Positions 1 through 8,236 of a stretch of 64,000 nt of DNA are shown here, in pieces; positions within the stretch are counted from its first letter, which is position 1; the number at the start of each line of letters is the position of its first letter. Made by a program: the position numbers and the translations under genes. This stretch comes from JBAWWY01 sp037144355. GTDB taxonomy: Bacteria; Bacillota; Clostridia; Peptostreptococcales; Anaerovoracaceae. The stretch covers positions 1 to 64,000 of the forward strand of contig JBAWWY010000002.1 of the NCBI GenBank assembly GCA_037144355.1. Direction: 5' to 3'. The notes beneath the pieces were generated by a model. That model saw only the letters and a program-made list of their open reading frames with translations. It was not told the DNA's origin and searched no databases.

Positions 1-138
1 GATTTCCTTGTATAAGTTCACCGACAATTCGCTTCGCAAATTGGGTGAGCTAGTATCAGTAGAAATCTACAAATAAAATTTGTGATTTCCTTGTATAAGT
101 TCACCGACAATTCGCTTCGCAAATTGGGTGAGCTAGTA
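1..138. repeat. Dispersed foldable repeat, two exact 55-bp copies (1-55 and 84-138)
   Basis: The 55-bp unit at 1-55 recurs without a mismatch at 84-138 (period 83), separated by a 28-bp linker. Each unit contains an 8-bp stem (15-22 with 44-51, one T-G wobble) around an inner near-palindrome. The linker plus the next unit folds into a second hairpin: 62-67 and 69-74 pair with 84-89 and 78-83. A diverged copy in the opposite orientation is at 17568-17651. No protein coding is evident. The first copy may extend beyond the window. Confidence 0.85.
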
Positions 139-232
139 ATGCATAAAAACTATCATCAACATAATAATATTGATTGACAAAAAATACAAGACCCCTGAAA
201 ATAGTCATACAATTCTAAATTTTCGTATTCTA

Positions 233-1165
233 TTACGCTTTGAATATGGCAATATAAGTTTCCAGCAGTTTGATTGGATGATATGAGAGCTTTGCCTTTC
301 GAAGCCCTTGTATTCCCATATCCTCTTCCCTGTTTATGCATTTCACATGTGAGGCTACGCTTTTAGAAAATTCATTGTTTATTGCCTGGTATAAACCTCT
401 ATATTCGGTATTCGCCTTCTCTACGTGGACGGTTAAAGTCTTTTTACCAAGATAGCCACCGATGCTTATGGCTTGTATCTTCCCGTCTATGCGGATTGCA
501 CCTGCCAGATATCCCACTGCTTCAAGATTCCTAAGCACATCTTCCATGGCTCTTTCTTCCATATTCAAAAGTTTCATTTCGTGTTCTGGAAGATTTTTTC
601 TCTTGTTGAACTCCCTGATGAATTCCATAGCCTCGTCAGCCATGTCGGAAGTAAGCGGTCCATATTCATATTTGTAATTATTTTGAAAATAATTTAAATG
701 ATTTTTCTTCGAATGATAATTTCTTCCTTTTAGCTCAATCAAGTCGGAAGTAAGGTAAATATATTCATAGTTGGGCCTGTCTGCTATGAATAGGAGCTCT
801 TTTGGCAATGCCTTTTCCAATATTTCCACCATATGAAACGGCAGCAGCCTGATGCTGAATTTGTAACCTGCGTCCTCAAATATTTTTCTCGCCGCATATA
901 TTGTCTCTCTTAATTTTTCGGGATCATACTTCCCATCTTTTGTAAGTGGATGAAATAAAAAAGGTTCCTCAGTATCAAGTTCCAAATGGCTTGTTCCGGA
1001 CAAGCATAAATAATCGCCAATTATCTCCCAACAGAAATGGTTTATATCTCGCCACATATAAAGCGAACTTAATGAAAATCCTGATGCTCTATAATCGAAC
1101 CCAGATAAATATTCCTCAAGAATATCCCTATTCTCCAGTGTTATTCTATTTTTTAGTAAATACAT
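233..1165 (-). CDS. DUF2156 domain protein (GNAT-fold, LPG-synthase C-terminal-like)
   Basis: A 310-aa protein of the DUF2156 family, whose fold is related to the acyltransferase-like C-terminal domain of lysylphosphatidylglycerol synthases. What shows this is a basic segment near residues 148-160 (RNYHSKKNHLNYF) and the C-terminal NREEDMGIQGLRKAK stretch at about 278-292, both characteristic of the family; no membrane segment is visible. The ATG at 1165 follows an AGGAAAGG site. It is the last gene of a minus-strand set after surE and an isochorismatase-like gene, with an 18-bp gap to the latter. The substrate is unknown. Aminoacyl or acetyl transfer is possible from the fold, but nothing in the sequence settles it. 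Confidence 0.75.
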   Translation of the reverse strand: MYLLKNRITLENRDILEEYLSGFDYRASGFSLSSLYMWRDINHFCWEIIGDYLCLSGTSHLELDTEEPFLFHPLTKDGKYDPEKLRETIYAARKIFEDAGYKFSIRLLPFHMVEILEKALPKELLFIADRPNYEYIYLTSDLIELKGRNYHSKKNHLNYFQNNYKYEYGPLTSDMADEAMEFIREFNKRKNLPEHEMKLLNMEERAMEDVLRNLEAVGYLAGAIRIDGKIQAISIGGYLGKKTLTVHVEKANTEYRGLYQAINNEFSKSVASHVKCINREEDMGIQGLRKAKLSYHPIKLLETYIAIFKA

Positions 1166-1183
1166 TTGTTTGCCTTTCCTATA

Positions 1184-1750
1184 TTACTTGATAATTTCTG
1201 AAATTTCCTTAAATCCTGCAGCCTTTGCATCTTTCAAGATTTCAAACAGTATCGCTTCATAGGTTGTTCCTATTGCTCCAGCTTCACTCATTCTTCTTTG
1301 TGCATATTTCTTGTCATTATTGTTTCTCGATCCGATTGCGTCATTGATCAGATAAACAATATAACCCGAATACAATAAATCTAAAACTGTCAATTGCACG
1401 CATATATGGGTTTCAATGCCACAAACAATTATGCATTGCTTATCTAGGCTATCTAATTTATTCCTAAAATCTTCTTCACCATTGCAGCTAAATGAAGTCT
1501 TCTCAACAAAACTTAGGTTAAATGCCTCAGCCTCACCTAAGGCCTCTTTTATCTTTGGAACTGTATCACCCAAGCCCCTTGTATATTGCTGCGTGAATAT
1601 TATCGGCAGCTCTAAAACATTGCACCCTCGAATTAGTTTAGCTACGGTTTCCACCAGGTTCTCATTATCCTTGATTGCCGGAACAAGCTTTTCTTGAAAG
1701 TCTATAACCAGCAAAACCGCATTTTCTCGATTTATTCTTTCTACATGCAT
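1184..1750 (-). CDS. Isochorismatase-family cysteine hydrolase
   Basis: A 188-aa single-domain hydrolase of the isochorismatase/nicotinamidase superfamily. The catalytic triad can be placed: Asp17 in VIDFQ, Lys84 in EKTSFS and Cys117 in the GIETHICVQL nucleophile motif, which includes the usual cis-peptide region. The length matches small YcaC-like members rather than dedicated nicotinamidases, and the metal-binding histidines of PncA are not obvious, so a nicotinamidase call is not supported. The ATG at 1750 is preceded by AGGAGA. It sits 40 bp after surE on the same strand and probably shares a transcript with it. The true substrate cannot be read from the sequence. Confidence 0.85.
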   Translation of the reverse strand: MHVERINRENAVLLVIDFQEKLVPAIKDNENLVETVAKLIRGCNVLELPIIFTQQYTRGLGDTVPKIKEALGEAEAFNLSFVEKTSFSCNGEEDFRNKLDSLDKQCIIVCGIETHICVQLTVLDLLYSGYIVYLINDAIGSRNNNDKKYAQRRMSEAGAIGTTYEAILFEILKDAKAAGFKEISEIIK

Positions 1751-1790
1751 AATTTTCTCTCCTAAAAATCTACTCTAACATGCTACCCAT

Positions 1791-2561
1791 TTATTTGTCT
1801 GTAAAACCCCAAGTCTTTACGTCCTCAATCAAGGAAAAATTTGTAAGGTCGTATAGCATTGGGGTAATTGATATATAGTCGTTTTGGATTGCTATTACAT
1901 CTATGTCCTCGTCAGAATTTTCATACCAAACCGGTGCTCCTGAGTACCAGACGTAATTTTGTCCTGCAGGACTTTTCCTTAGTTCAAACCATTCATCATA
2001 CTCTCTGGCTCCAAGGCGTGTGATTTTCGTTCCCTTGATTTGGTCAAACGGTATGTCAGGAACATTTATATTGAGAATCGTATTCTTATCCAGTTTCTCA
2101 AAGGCAATTTTTGCCGATTGAAGAATTATTTCCTCACAAGCTTGAAAGTTTTCAGGCTTATGGTTGTTTGTTGAAATTGCTACAGCTTTTATGCCGCAAA
2201 TCAATCCTTCTATAGCTCCTGAAACTGTTCCCGAATATAATGTGTCTGTTCCCAGATTAGGCCCATGGTTTATCCCGGAGAAAACCAGATCAATCTTGAT
2301 TTCCTTGTCGAGCAGCAATTTTAAAGACAACTTCACGCAGTCTGCGGGTGTCCCGGATATTTTCCAAGCCATTTCGGCCCCATCAATTTCTACTTCTTTA
2401 ATAGTGATGGGCGATGCAACTGTTATTCCGTGACCGCAAGCGCTCTTTTGAGTATCGGGAGCACATACATAAACCTTTGCAATCTTTGACAAAGTCTTCA
2501 CGAGATAATTTATACCCTTTGCATGTATTCCATCATCATTTGTTACCAATATATTTAGCAT
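1791..2561 (-). CDS. surE: 5'/3'-nucleotidase SurE
   Basis: A 256-aa SurE, a metal-dependent phosphatase acting on nucleoside 5'- and 3'-monophosphates in the cytoplasm. The N-terminal ILVTNDDGIHAKG motif supplies the paired metal-binding aspartates (Asp9, Asp10). The SGINHGPNLGTDTLYSGTV segment near residues 95-113 contains the conserved Asn and the Gly-rich active-site loop. The length is normal for the family. The ATG at 2561 is preceded by AAGGAGAG. It heads a three-gene minus-strand group with the isochorismatase-like and DUF2156 genes. A role in nucleotide salvage or stress survival is known for the family; here it is inferred. Confidence 0.93.
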   Translation of the reverse strand: MLNILVTNDDGIHAKGINYLVKTLSKIAKVYVCAPDTQKSACGHGITVASPITIKEVEIDGAEMAWKISGTPADCVKLSLKLLLDKEIKIDLVFSGINHGPNLGTDTLYSGTVSGAIEGLICGIKAVAISTNNHKPENFQACEEIILQSAKIAFEKLDKNTILNINVPDIPFDQIKGTKITRLGAREYDEWFELRKSPAGQNYVWYSGAPVWYENSDEDIDVIAIQNDYISITPMLYDLTNFSLIEDVKTWGFTDK

Positions 2562-2609
2562 TGAATCAACTCTCCTTTTTTCATTCTGTTGAATATTATA
2601 TCACATTAT

Positions 2610-2655
2610 AAAAAGACCGTCTAAACTCTTGTTTACTTTAGAGTTTTTGACGGCT
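2610..2655 (-). terminator. Rho-independent terminator of the radical-SAM operon
   Basis: On the minus strand a stem built from 2655-2641 and 2628-2615 (including GACG/CGTC and GAGTTT/AAACTC blocks) is followed by a run of five T. It overlaps the last codons and stop of the DUF4130 gene at 2638 and separates that operon from surE. Confidence 0.8.
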
Positions 2656-3387
2656 TTCTCCCATCTCTGTCAGGTTCTTCCAATATCTAACCGGCATGCA
2701 TCGCTTCTGGCATTTTGGATTAATTCTTTCCTTTATAGCGATATTATCAAAATAAGTCTTCCATAACATTCTATATTTTAATTCGGAAGTCAGCAATTCT
2801 GGATATTTCTCCAAATCAAAAGAACGTTGTTGCCATTTCCCCATATATGAAAAGGTCGCCTTCTTTCTCCTGCTATCATAAATTATAACTTTTTCGTTTT
2901 TAAACCTATCGGCAAAGTGGGGTGTTACGAGAGTCAGCACGTCGTGGTCTGGTTCAACAGTCGAAAACAAGACCCCATTGATTTCAGAAAACCTGACCAA
3001 CCCCACGAGCCTATGTTTTTCAAGCATTACCTGGTTTTCTTGTTGCTGGGCAGCATAAACAATTGGATCCGCATGCATGGAACAAACTTGGCTACCCGTT
3101 TTAAATCCCAGCCTGATGAATGCAAGAATTATGTTTTCCTTTTCATGGTTTGAAGAAAGAAAAACCATGTATACTCTGTCAAGCGCATCTTGGGATATTT
3201 TCTCTCTTATTCCCTCATAGACAGCCTGCGCTTTGATGTTGTCTGTTTTAACATTCATGAATCCCCAAGAAAGTGAGGTCTGATATTCATTCTCATTATA
3301 AATACCTTTAGCCCTGTCCCCATAATAATTATAATGAATGCATGTAAGGAGGCCATTGAAACTTCCATCGTAAAGATAATCAAGCAT
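2638..3387 (-). CDS. DUF4130 / TIGR03915-type DNA metabolism protein
   Basis: A 249-aa protein of the TIGR03915 (DUF4130) family, which is almost always found beside a TIGR03916 radical-SAM protein and is annotated as a probable DNA metabolism protein. Family-like features are the LDYLYDGSFNGLLTC start, the DPDHD-like region and a basic, Trp-rich C-terminal part with RMLWKTYFDNIAIKER and RYWKNLTEM. The ATG at 3387 overlaps the end of the radical-SAM gene by 8 bp and has an AAAGGAG site inside it, so the two proteins are translationally coupled. In other genomes the pair is linked to uracil-DNA-glycosylase-like domains; none is fused or adjacent here. The biochemical activity is not known. Confidence 0.85.
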   Translation of the reverse strand: MLDYLYDGSFNGLLTCIHYNYYGDRAKGIYNENEYQTSLSWGFMNVKTDNIKAQAVYEGIREKISQDALDRVYMVFLSSNHEKENIILAFIRLGFKTGSQVCSMHADPIVYAAQQQENQVMLEKHRLVGLVRFSEINGVLFSTVEPDHDVLTLVTPHFADRFKNEKVIIYDSRRKKATFSYMGKWQQRSFDLEKYPELLTSELKYRMLWKTYFDNIAIKERINPKCQKRCMPVRYWKNLTEMGESRQKL

Positions 3388-4780
3388 GCAGAATCATCTC
3401 CTTTCCTGTAAACATACTTAACTGCGGGTTTTCTGGAACAAGAATCTTCCTAATAAGATCTGGGTCAATTGCCGAGCTTCCATAATATTTTCCGCTGATT
3501 GTCATAAAATATTGCGCTCGCTTGACTACGATCCCCAATTTTTTCAAGTCGTCATATTTGATTGAAGCAATCCTTCTTTGTCTCATAATCCTTTGAGCGG
3601 AAACCATACCTACTCCAGGTATTCTTAAAAGTTCTTCATAGCTTGCCCTATTGATTTCCATTGGGAACCTACCTATATTCCTTAGTGCCCATGCGATTTT
3701 CGGATCCAGGTCAAGATCTAAAAACGGATTCTTGTCATCCAGAATCTCATCAGCATTGAATTTATAGAATCGCAAAAGCCAGTCTGCCTGGTAGAGCCTA
3801 TTCTCTCTTCTGAGTGGGGGAAGCGAAAATGCCCCAGGAAGCAACCCTGATTGTGTATTACCAACAGGAATATATGCTGAATAATAGACTCTCTTCAACT
3901 TGAACATGTTGTAGAGCCCTTCAGAAGTCTTGATAATTCTCCTGTCATTTTCTGGAGTCGCTCCAATTATCATCTGAGTGCTTTGCCCCGCTGGTGCGAA
4001 TTTCTCCACATATGAATTGCTTCTAGCTTTTTCCAGTTGCCCATTGCCCTGGACGAAAGAGTCCTTCTTTGCAATTCCATATATCGATGAAGCATCCTGC
4101 ATTCCATCCAGGTAGCTTCCCTCATTTTGATTTTCATATTGAGTTTCATAGAAGTTGGGGCTTCCTTTGCCAATCAATTTCCTGTCCAAGATTGTATCTC
4201 TGATCTGGTGCATAGGTTTTATAATGTCCTCGATCTTCTTCTGTGGCGCTAGCATCTGAAGGTCCTTGCCTGTTGGCATTTCAATATTAACGCTAAGCCT
4301 ATCCGCAAGAAGTCCAAGCCTGGCAACCAGCTCTTTTGAAGTCCCTGGTATAACCTTGGCGTGGATGTATCCCATGAAACCTTTTTCGATTCTTAATATT
4401 TGTAATGCTCTTATAATCCTCTCAGTTGTATAATCCGGGGATCTCTCAACTCCCGAGCTTAGGAATAGACCTTCTATATAGTTCCTTCGATAAAATTCAA
4501 TAACAAGTTCCGCCAGCTCTTCTGGTTCAAATCCACTTCTTTCCACATTTGCAGAGCTGCGATTTGGACAGTATTGGCAATCATAACAGCATCTATTGGT
4601 AAACAACACCTTCAATAAGGAAATGCATCTTCCGTCTGCCGACCAAGAGTGGCATATGCCCATGCCGGCAGCATTTCCCATACCTCCCTTGTTTGACCTC
4701 TGGGTTCCACTGCTTGCGCAGGATACATCATATTTTGCTGAATCAGATAATATTCTAAGTTTTTCCATGATTTTTTCCAT
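3380..4780 (-). CDS. Radical SAM protein of the TIGR03916 DNA repair/modification family
   Basis: A 466-aa radical SAM enzyme. The FeS-cluster motif CxxxCxxC is Cys64-Cys68-Cys71 (FTNRCCYDCQYCPN). A C-terminal helix-hairpin-helix (residues about 380-425, INRASYEELLRIPGVGMVS) is a DNA-binding element typical of repair proteins. This order, radical SAM then HhH, matches the TIGR03916 'putative DNA modification/repair' family. The start at 4780 has a GAGGTGAT site seven bases upstream. It is followed by the coupled DUF4130 gene. Two GAACN4GTTC boxes overlap the promoter (4883-4926), so SOS control is likely. The chemical reaction is unknown; repair of a base lesion by radical chemistry is inference. 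Confidence 0.88.
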   Translation of the reverse strand: MEKIMEKLRILSDSAKYDVSCASSGTQRSNKGGMGNAAGMGICHSWSADGRCISLLKVLFTNRCCYDCQYCPNRSSANVERSGFEPEELAELVIEFYRRNYIEGLFLSSGVERSPDYTTERIIRALQILRIEKGFMGYIHAKVIPGTSKELVARLGLLADRLSVNIEMPTGKDLQMLAPQKKIEDIIKPMHQIRDTILDRKLIGKGSPNFYETQYENQNEGSYLDGMQDASSIYGIAKKDSFVQGNGQLEKARSNSYVEKFAPAGQSTQMIIGATPENDRRIIKTSEGLYNMFKLKRVYYSAYIPVGNTQSGLLPGAFSLPPLRRENRLYQADWLLRFYKFNADEILDDKNPFLDLDLDPKIAWALRNIGRFPMEINRASYEELLRIPGVGMVSAQRIMRQRRIASIKYDDLKKLGIVVKRAQYFMTISGKYYGSSAIDPDLIRKILVPENPQLSMFTGKEMILHA

Positions 4781-4882
4781 AAGATCACCTCAAAACAAAC
4801 TTGCTTTATATAATAAAAAATCTTGTTCATATTTTAAAATTGCTATTTCCATTTTACCTTGTCTTTTATCTTAAAATTACCT

Positions 4883-4926
4883 CGAACGTTTGTTCTTATT
4901 ATACATCCACGCGAACATATGTTCAA
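4883..4926 (-). promoter_or_regulatory. SOS promoter with two LexA (Cheo-type) boxes
   Basis: Minus-strand promoter for the radical-SAM operon: -35 TTGAAC (4926-4921), 17-bp spacer, -10 TATAAT (4903-4898). Two boxes match the Gram-positive LexA consensus CGAACRNRYGTTYG at 13 of 14 positions each: one at 4912-4925 overlapping the -35, one at 4883-4896 just downstream of the -10. The placement would let LexA block polymerase binding and initiation. Confidence 0.82.
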
Positions 4927-4956
4927 TAGTTGCGCAGTATATTTTGATAATTAATT

Positions 4957-4987
4957 AAAAAAAAGAAACCGACAAACTGCCGGTTTC
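4957..4987 (-). terminator. Rho-independent terminator after the aminotransferase operon
   Basis: Minus-strand 7-bp stem GAAACCG/CGGTTTC (4987-4981 with 4971-4965) and a tail of eight T. It lies 60 bp past the aminotransferase stop codon and insulates the SOS promoter downstream. Confidence 0.88.
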
Positions 4988-5047
4988 TTCTGCATATATT
5001 GATTCATATAATTTGTTATTTTTGTCGCCAATACTTATTGTTGGATT

Positions 5048-6385
5048 TTAGAATCCGTTGTTCTTTTCAACATTTGTAATAACGCTGTCCAATCTGTCTA
5101 CGATCATGTCGATTTCTTCTTTTGTAATAACAAAAGCTGGTGAAATCATCAATGTATCTCCAGATTGTCCTTTGTTGCATCCTGCACTTGATTCGATGAT
5201 CATGTTTTGTCTCAATGCTTCTTCATTCATCTGAGCAGAATATTTTACTGATGCTGGGAAGCATTCTTTTGTTTCTTTATTTTTAACAAGTTCGATTCCG
5301 ATCATCAATCCTCTTCCTCGAACGTCTCCAACAGTAGGATGCTTATAAAGGGTTTCCAATCTTTCTCTGAGATAATCTCCCATTTTTCTAGATTGTTCAA
5401 CTAGGTCATGTTCTTCCAAATATTCGAAGGCGCTTAGGCAAACTGCGGCACCCAATGGGTTTCCAGACCATGAGTATCCAGGTGGAAATGATCCATTGTT
5501 GTCATACATTGATTTATACATTTTTTCGCTTACACCAACGGCGCCAAGTGGGAAGTATCCTCCGCTTATTGCCTTGCCCATGCTTACCATATCTGGTTTA
5601 ATTCCATAATGCATGTATGCGAAGTTTGAACCTGTTCGTCCTACTCCAGTCATTACTTCATCCATGATTAAAAGCACATCATATTTGTCGCAGATTTCTC
5701 TGATTCTCTTGAAATATCCTGGTGCTGGTTCTGCCGCGCACAGTGACATCCCCGAAATTGGTTCAGCAATGAATGCTGCAACAGTTTCTGGGCCTTGGCA
5801 TAGGATTTCAGTTTCTAATGCGTTTGCACATTCAAGGTTGCAAGTCTTAGGTTCTCTTCCAAACCAACATCTGTAGCAATAAGCAGGTGCGATTTTACCA
5901 AATTCAACAAGATAAGGTTCATATCCGCTTTTTCTCTTTGTGAAACCAGTTATGGCTAGAACGCCATTGCTGCTTCCATGATAACTCTGCCATCTTGAAA
6001 GGATCTTGTATTTGCTGGCATCGCCTTTGAATATATGATATTTTCTAGCAAGTTTGATAGCAATTTCATTTGCTTCTGATCCGCCTGCAACTTGGAATAT
6101 CTGGTTCAAGTCATTATTTGAGAATTCGCAGATTTTCTTGCATGATTCTTCCAATACAGGAGTAACGCAGTCATCTCTGTGAGCAAAGGCTAATTTTTCT
6201 GCTTGCACTCTCATAGCTTCTGGTATGCTTTTAATTCCATGGCCCAAGCTTACAAGCACGGGACCGCTGGCTGCATCTATTATTTCCTGGCCGTCTTCTG
6301 TATACATGTAAATTCTATTTCCATGAGTAATCCTAGGATACTCTCTTTTGAAATCCATGCTTAAAACATTGTTTGGCTTCTTCAT
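5048..6385 (-). CDS. Class III PLP-dependent aminotransferase
   Basis: A 445-aa fold-type I aminotransferase of class III, which uses amino groups distant from or beta to a carboxylate. The PLP aspartate lies in LLIMDEVMTGVGRTG (Asp242) and the Schiff-base lysine is Lys271 in SMGKAISGGY. A cysteine-rich insertion (YCYRCWFGREPKTCNLEC, about 169-186) resembles a metal-binding knuckle seen in some subfamilies. The ATG at 6385 was chosen because AAAGGAG lies nine bases upstream; longer reading frames overlap the thiolase gene. It is the last gene of a CoA-transferase/thiolase operon, which suggests that its keto-acid product is activated to a CoA ester. The substrate is not determined. Confidence 0.82.
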   Translation of the reverse strand: MKKPNNVLSMDFKREYPRITHGNRIYMYTEDGQEIIDAASGPVLVSLGHGIKSIPEAMRVQAEKLAFAHRDDCVTPVLEESCKKICEFSNNDLNQIFQVAGGSEANEIAIKLARKYHIFKGDASKYKILSRWQSYHGSSNGVLAITGFTKRKSGYEPYLVEFGKIAPAYCYRCWFGREPKTCNLECANALETEILCQGPETVAAFIAEPISGMSLCAAEPAPGYFKRIREICDKYDVLLIMDEVMTGVGRTGSNFAYMHYGIKPDMVSMGKAISGGYFPLGAVGVSEKMYKSMYDNNGSFPPGYSWSGNPLGAAVCLSAFEYLEEHDLVEQSRKMGDYLRERLETLYKHPTVGDVRGRGLMIGIELVKNKETKECFPASVKYSAQMNEEALRQNMIIESSAGCNKGQSGDTLMISPAFVITKEEIDMIVDRLDSVITNVEKNNGF

Positions 6386-6387
6386 GA

Positions 6388-7554
6388 TTATAGACTCCTT
6401 TCGAACATTGCAGCAGAACCTTCTCCGCCGCCAACGCACATTGTTACAATCGCATACTTTTTCTTTGCATTTTTCATTGCATAAGCAGCTTTGACAGTAA
6501 GCAATGTTCCTGTTGCGCCTAGTGGATGTCCTAAAGCAATAGCTCCTCCGTTTGGATTTACTCTTTCCATGTCCAGTCCGAGTTCTTCACAGCAAGCTAT
6601 GGCTTGGGAAGCAAACGCTTCATTTATTTCTATTAATTCAACTTCATCCATGGAAACCCCGGTCTTTTTAAGAAGCTTTTGTACTGCTCCAATTGGGCCA
6701 AGTCCCATCAATGATGGTTCTAATCCTACTGATGCAAATCCTTTTACCTTTAGCAGGATTGGCAATCCTAATTCATCGGCTTTTTCCTTGCTCATTATAA
6801 CAACTGCAGCCGCTCCATCGTTCATTGGGCAACTATTTCCAGCTGTAACAAGCCCATCTCTTTTGAAGATTGCTTTAAGTCCAGAAAGTTGTTCTATTGT
6901 AGTATCCGCTCTTGGACTTTCATCCTGAGAAAGGATAACTTCTTTTCCTTTGACCTTGGTAGTCAACGGAAGCATCTGTTCGTCAAACACACCAGCTGCA
7001 ATAGCTTTGGTAGCTCTTTGGTGGCTTGTGTATGCAAATTTGTCCATGGCTTCCCTGCTCACTGGATGTACACTCAATATGTTTTCTGCCGTTTCACCCA
7101 TAGCTGGGTCCCCAACTGATGGAGGAGACATCATAAGCATACTGAAAGTGGGAGGTTCATAAGCATATGGCCTCTTTGTCTTTTTTAAGAAATATGGGTT
7201 GTTGCTCATGCTTTCTGCGCCCCCTGCAACATATACATCGCCATTTCCGCTCTGTATCATTGCTGCAGCCATGCAAATAGTTTCAAGCCCTGAAGCACAT
7301 TGTCTGTCAAACTGAATCCCTGGAACTGAAATAGGAAGTCCAGCTTCCAAAGCTCCAACTCTACCTAAATTACCAGGCATGCCTTCTGCATTCCCAATAT
7401 AAACTTCATCTATAATGCTTGGATCGATTCCCGCTCTTTTAACGGCTTCCTTTATAACAAGGCCAGCAAGTTCATAGCCCTGAAATCCAGCAAGCATTCC
7501 GCCATATTTTCCAATAGGCGTCCTTACTGCTGATACGATTACTGCTTCTCTCAT
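6388..7554 (-). CDS. Acetyl-CoA C-acetyltransferase (thiolase)
   Basis: A 388-aa thiolase II that interconverts acetoacetyl-CoA plus CoA with two acetyl-CoA. All catalytic residues are present: nucleophile Cys86 in FDRQCASGLE, His342 in NGGAIALGHPLGATG and Cys373 in TMCVGGGEGSA. Length is typical. The ATG at 7554 has a GAGGGGG site. It follows the two CoA-transferase subunit genes by 19 bp and precedes the aminotransferase by 2 bp, forming one operon. Together these would split acetoacetate to acetyl-CoA or run towards acetoacetate; direction cannot be read from sequence. Specificity for longer 3-ketoacyl-CoA is possible. Confidence 0.9.
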   Translation of the reverse strand: MREAVIVSAVRTPIGKYGGMLAGFQGYELAGLVIKEAVKRAGIDPSIIDEVYIGNAEGMPGNLGRVGALEAGLPISVPGIQFDRQCASGLETICMAAAMIQSGNGDVYVAGGAESMSNNPYFLKKTKRPYAYEPPTFSMLMMSPPSVGDPAMGETAENILSVHPVSREAMDKFAYTSHQRATKAIAAGVFDEQMLPLTTKVKGKEVILSQDESPRADTTIEQLSGLKAIFKRDGLVTAGNSCPMNDGAAAVVIMSKEKADELGLPILLKVKGFASVGLEPSLMGLGPIGAVQKLLKKTGVSMDEVELIEINEAFASQAIACCEELGLDMERVNPNGGAIALGHPLGATGTLLTVKAAYAMKNAKKKYAIVTMCVGGGEGSAAMFERSL

Positions 7555-7573
7555 AATTTACCCCCTCTTTCCC

Positions 7574-8236
7574 CTATTCGTAAGAAATTACTCTTACTGG
7601 TTCTTCAACTATTAATTTAGCTTCGGTTTTTGATATTACTTCTTCAACGGTTGTAGTGTCAAAGATTTCCTTTAGGACAAGTCCTCTAGGTTCAACACTT
7701 ATAACAGCCAAGTCTGTAATGATTAACGAAACACATTTTGATGCGGTCAATGGCAATTCACATTTAACTCTAATCTTAGGATTGCCTTTTTTATCCGTAT
7801 GAGTCATTATTGCAATGACTTTTTTAGCTTTCTTAGCTAGATCCATAGCTCCGCCCATTCCTGGGATGATAGCTCCTGGAACTATCCAGTTTGCAAGATC
7901 TCCATTTTCGGCAACTTCCAAAGCCCCTAATACTGATAAATCTAATTTGCCTCCTCTGATTATTGCAAAGGAAGTAGCACTGTCAAAATATGATCCTCCT
8001 GGCACAATGGTAATCGGAACGCATCCTGGATCAACTAGATCTGGATCTTCTTTACCTTTTTCAGCTGCAGGTCCGGATCCTAAGACACCGTTTTCTGCAT
8101 GAAAAAATACCATTTTTTCTTTTGGAATATATTGTACCGACAGTTGAGGTATCCCAAATCCAAGATTTACGATATCACCATTATTGATTTCCTCAGCTGC
8201 TCTTTTTGCCATTTTATCTCTTACTGCCATCCCCAT
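7574..8236 (-). CDS. 3-oxoacid/acetate CoA-transferase subunit B
   Basis: A 220-aa beta subunit of a family I CoA-transferase (AtoA/ScoB type). The glutamate that carries the covalent CoA thioester is Glu48 in FFHAENGVLGSGP, and the following Gly-rich GLVLKEIF region is conserved. The ATG at 8236 is favoured because GGAGG stands nine bases upstream; an in-frame TTG at 8242 is too close to it. The gene overlaps the end of subunit A by 16 bp, as expected for a 1:1 heteromer. Acetoacetate, butyrate or a branched oxoacid are possible substrates; the adjacent thiolase favours acetoacetyl-CoA. Confidence 0.9.
   Translation of the reverse strand: MGMAVRDKMAKRAAEEINNGDIVNLGFGIPQLSVQYIPKEKMVFFHAENGVLGSGPAAEKGKEDPDLVDPGCVPITIVPGGSYFDSATSFAIIRGGKLDLSVLGALEVAENGDLANWIVPGAIIPGMGGAMDLAKKAKKVIAIMTHTDKKGNPKIRVKCELPLTASKCVSLIITDLAVISVEPRGLVLKEIFDTTTVEEVISKTEAKLIVEEPVRVISYE

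Noticed and set aside
1..138. Possible CRISPR array from two exact 55-bp repeats.
   Set aside because: Only two copies, repeat too long, and the linker is itself part of the repeat family and recurs at 17.6 kb.
1184..1750. Nicotinamidase (pncA) assignment for the isochorismatase-like gene.
   Set aside because: The metal-binding histidine set of PncA is not visible; only the superfamily triad can be supported.
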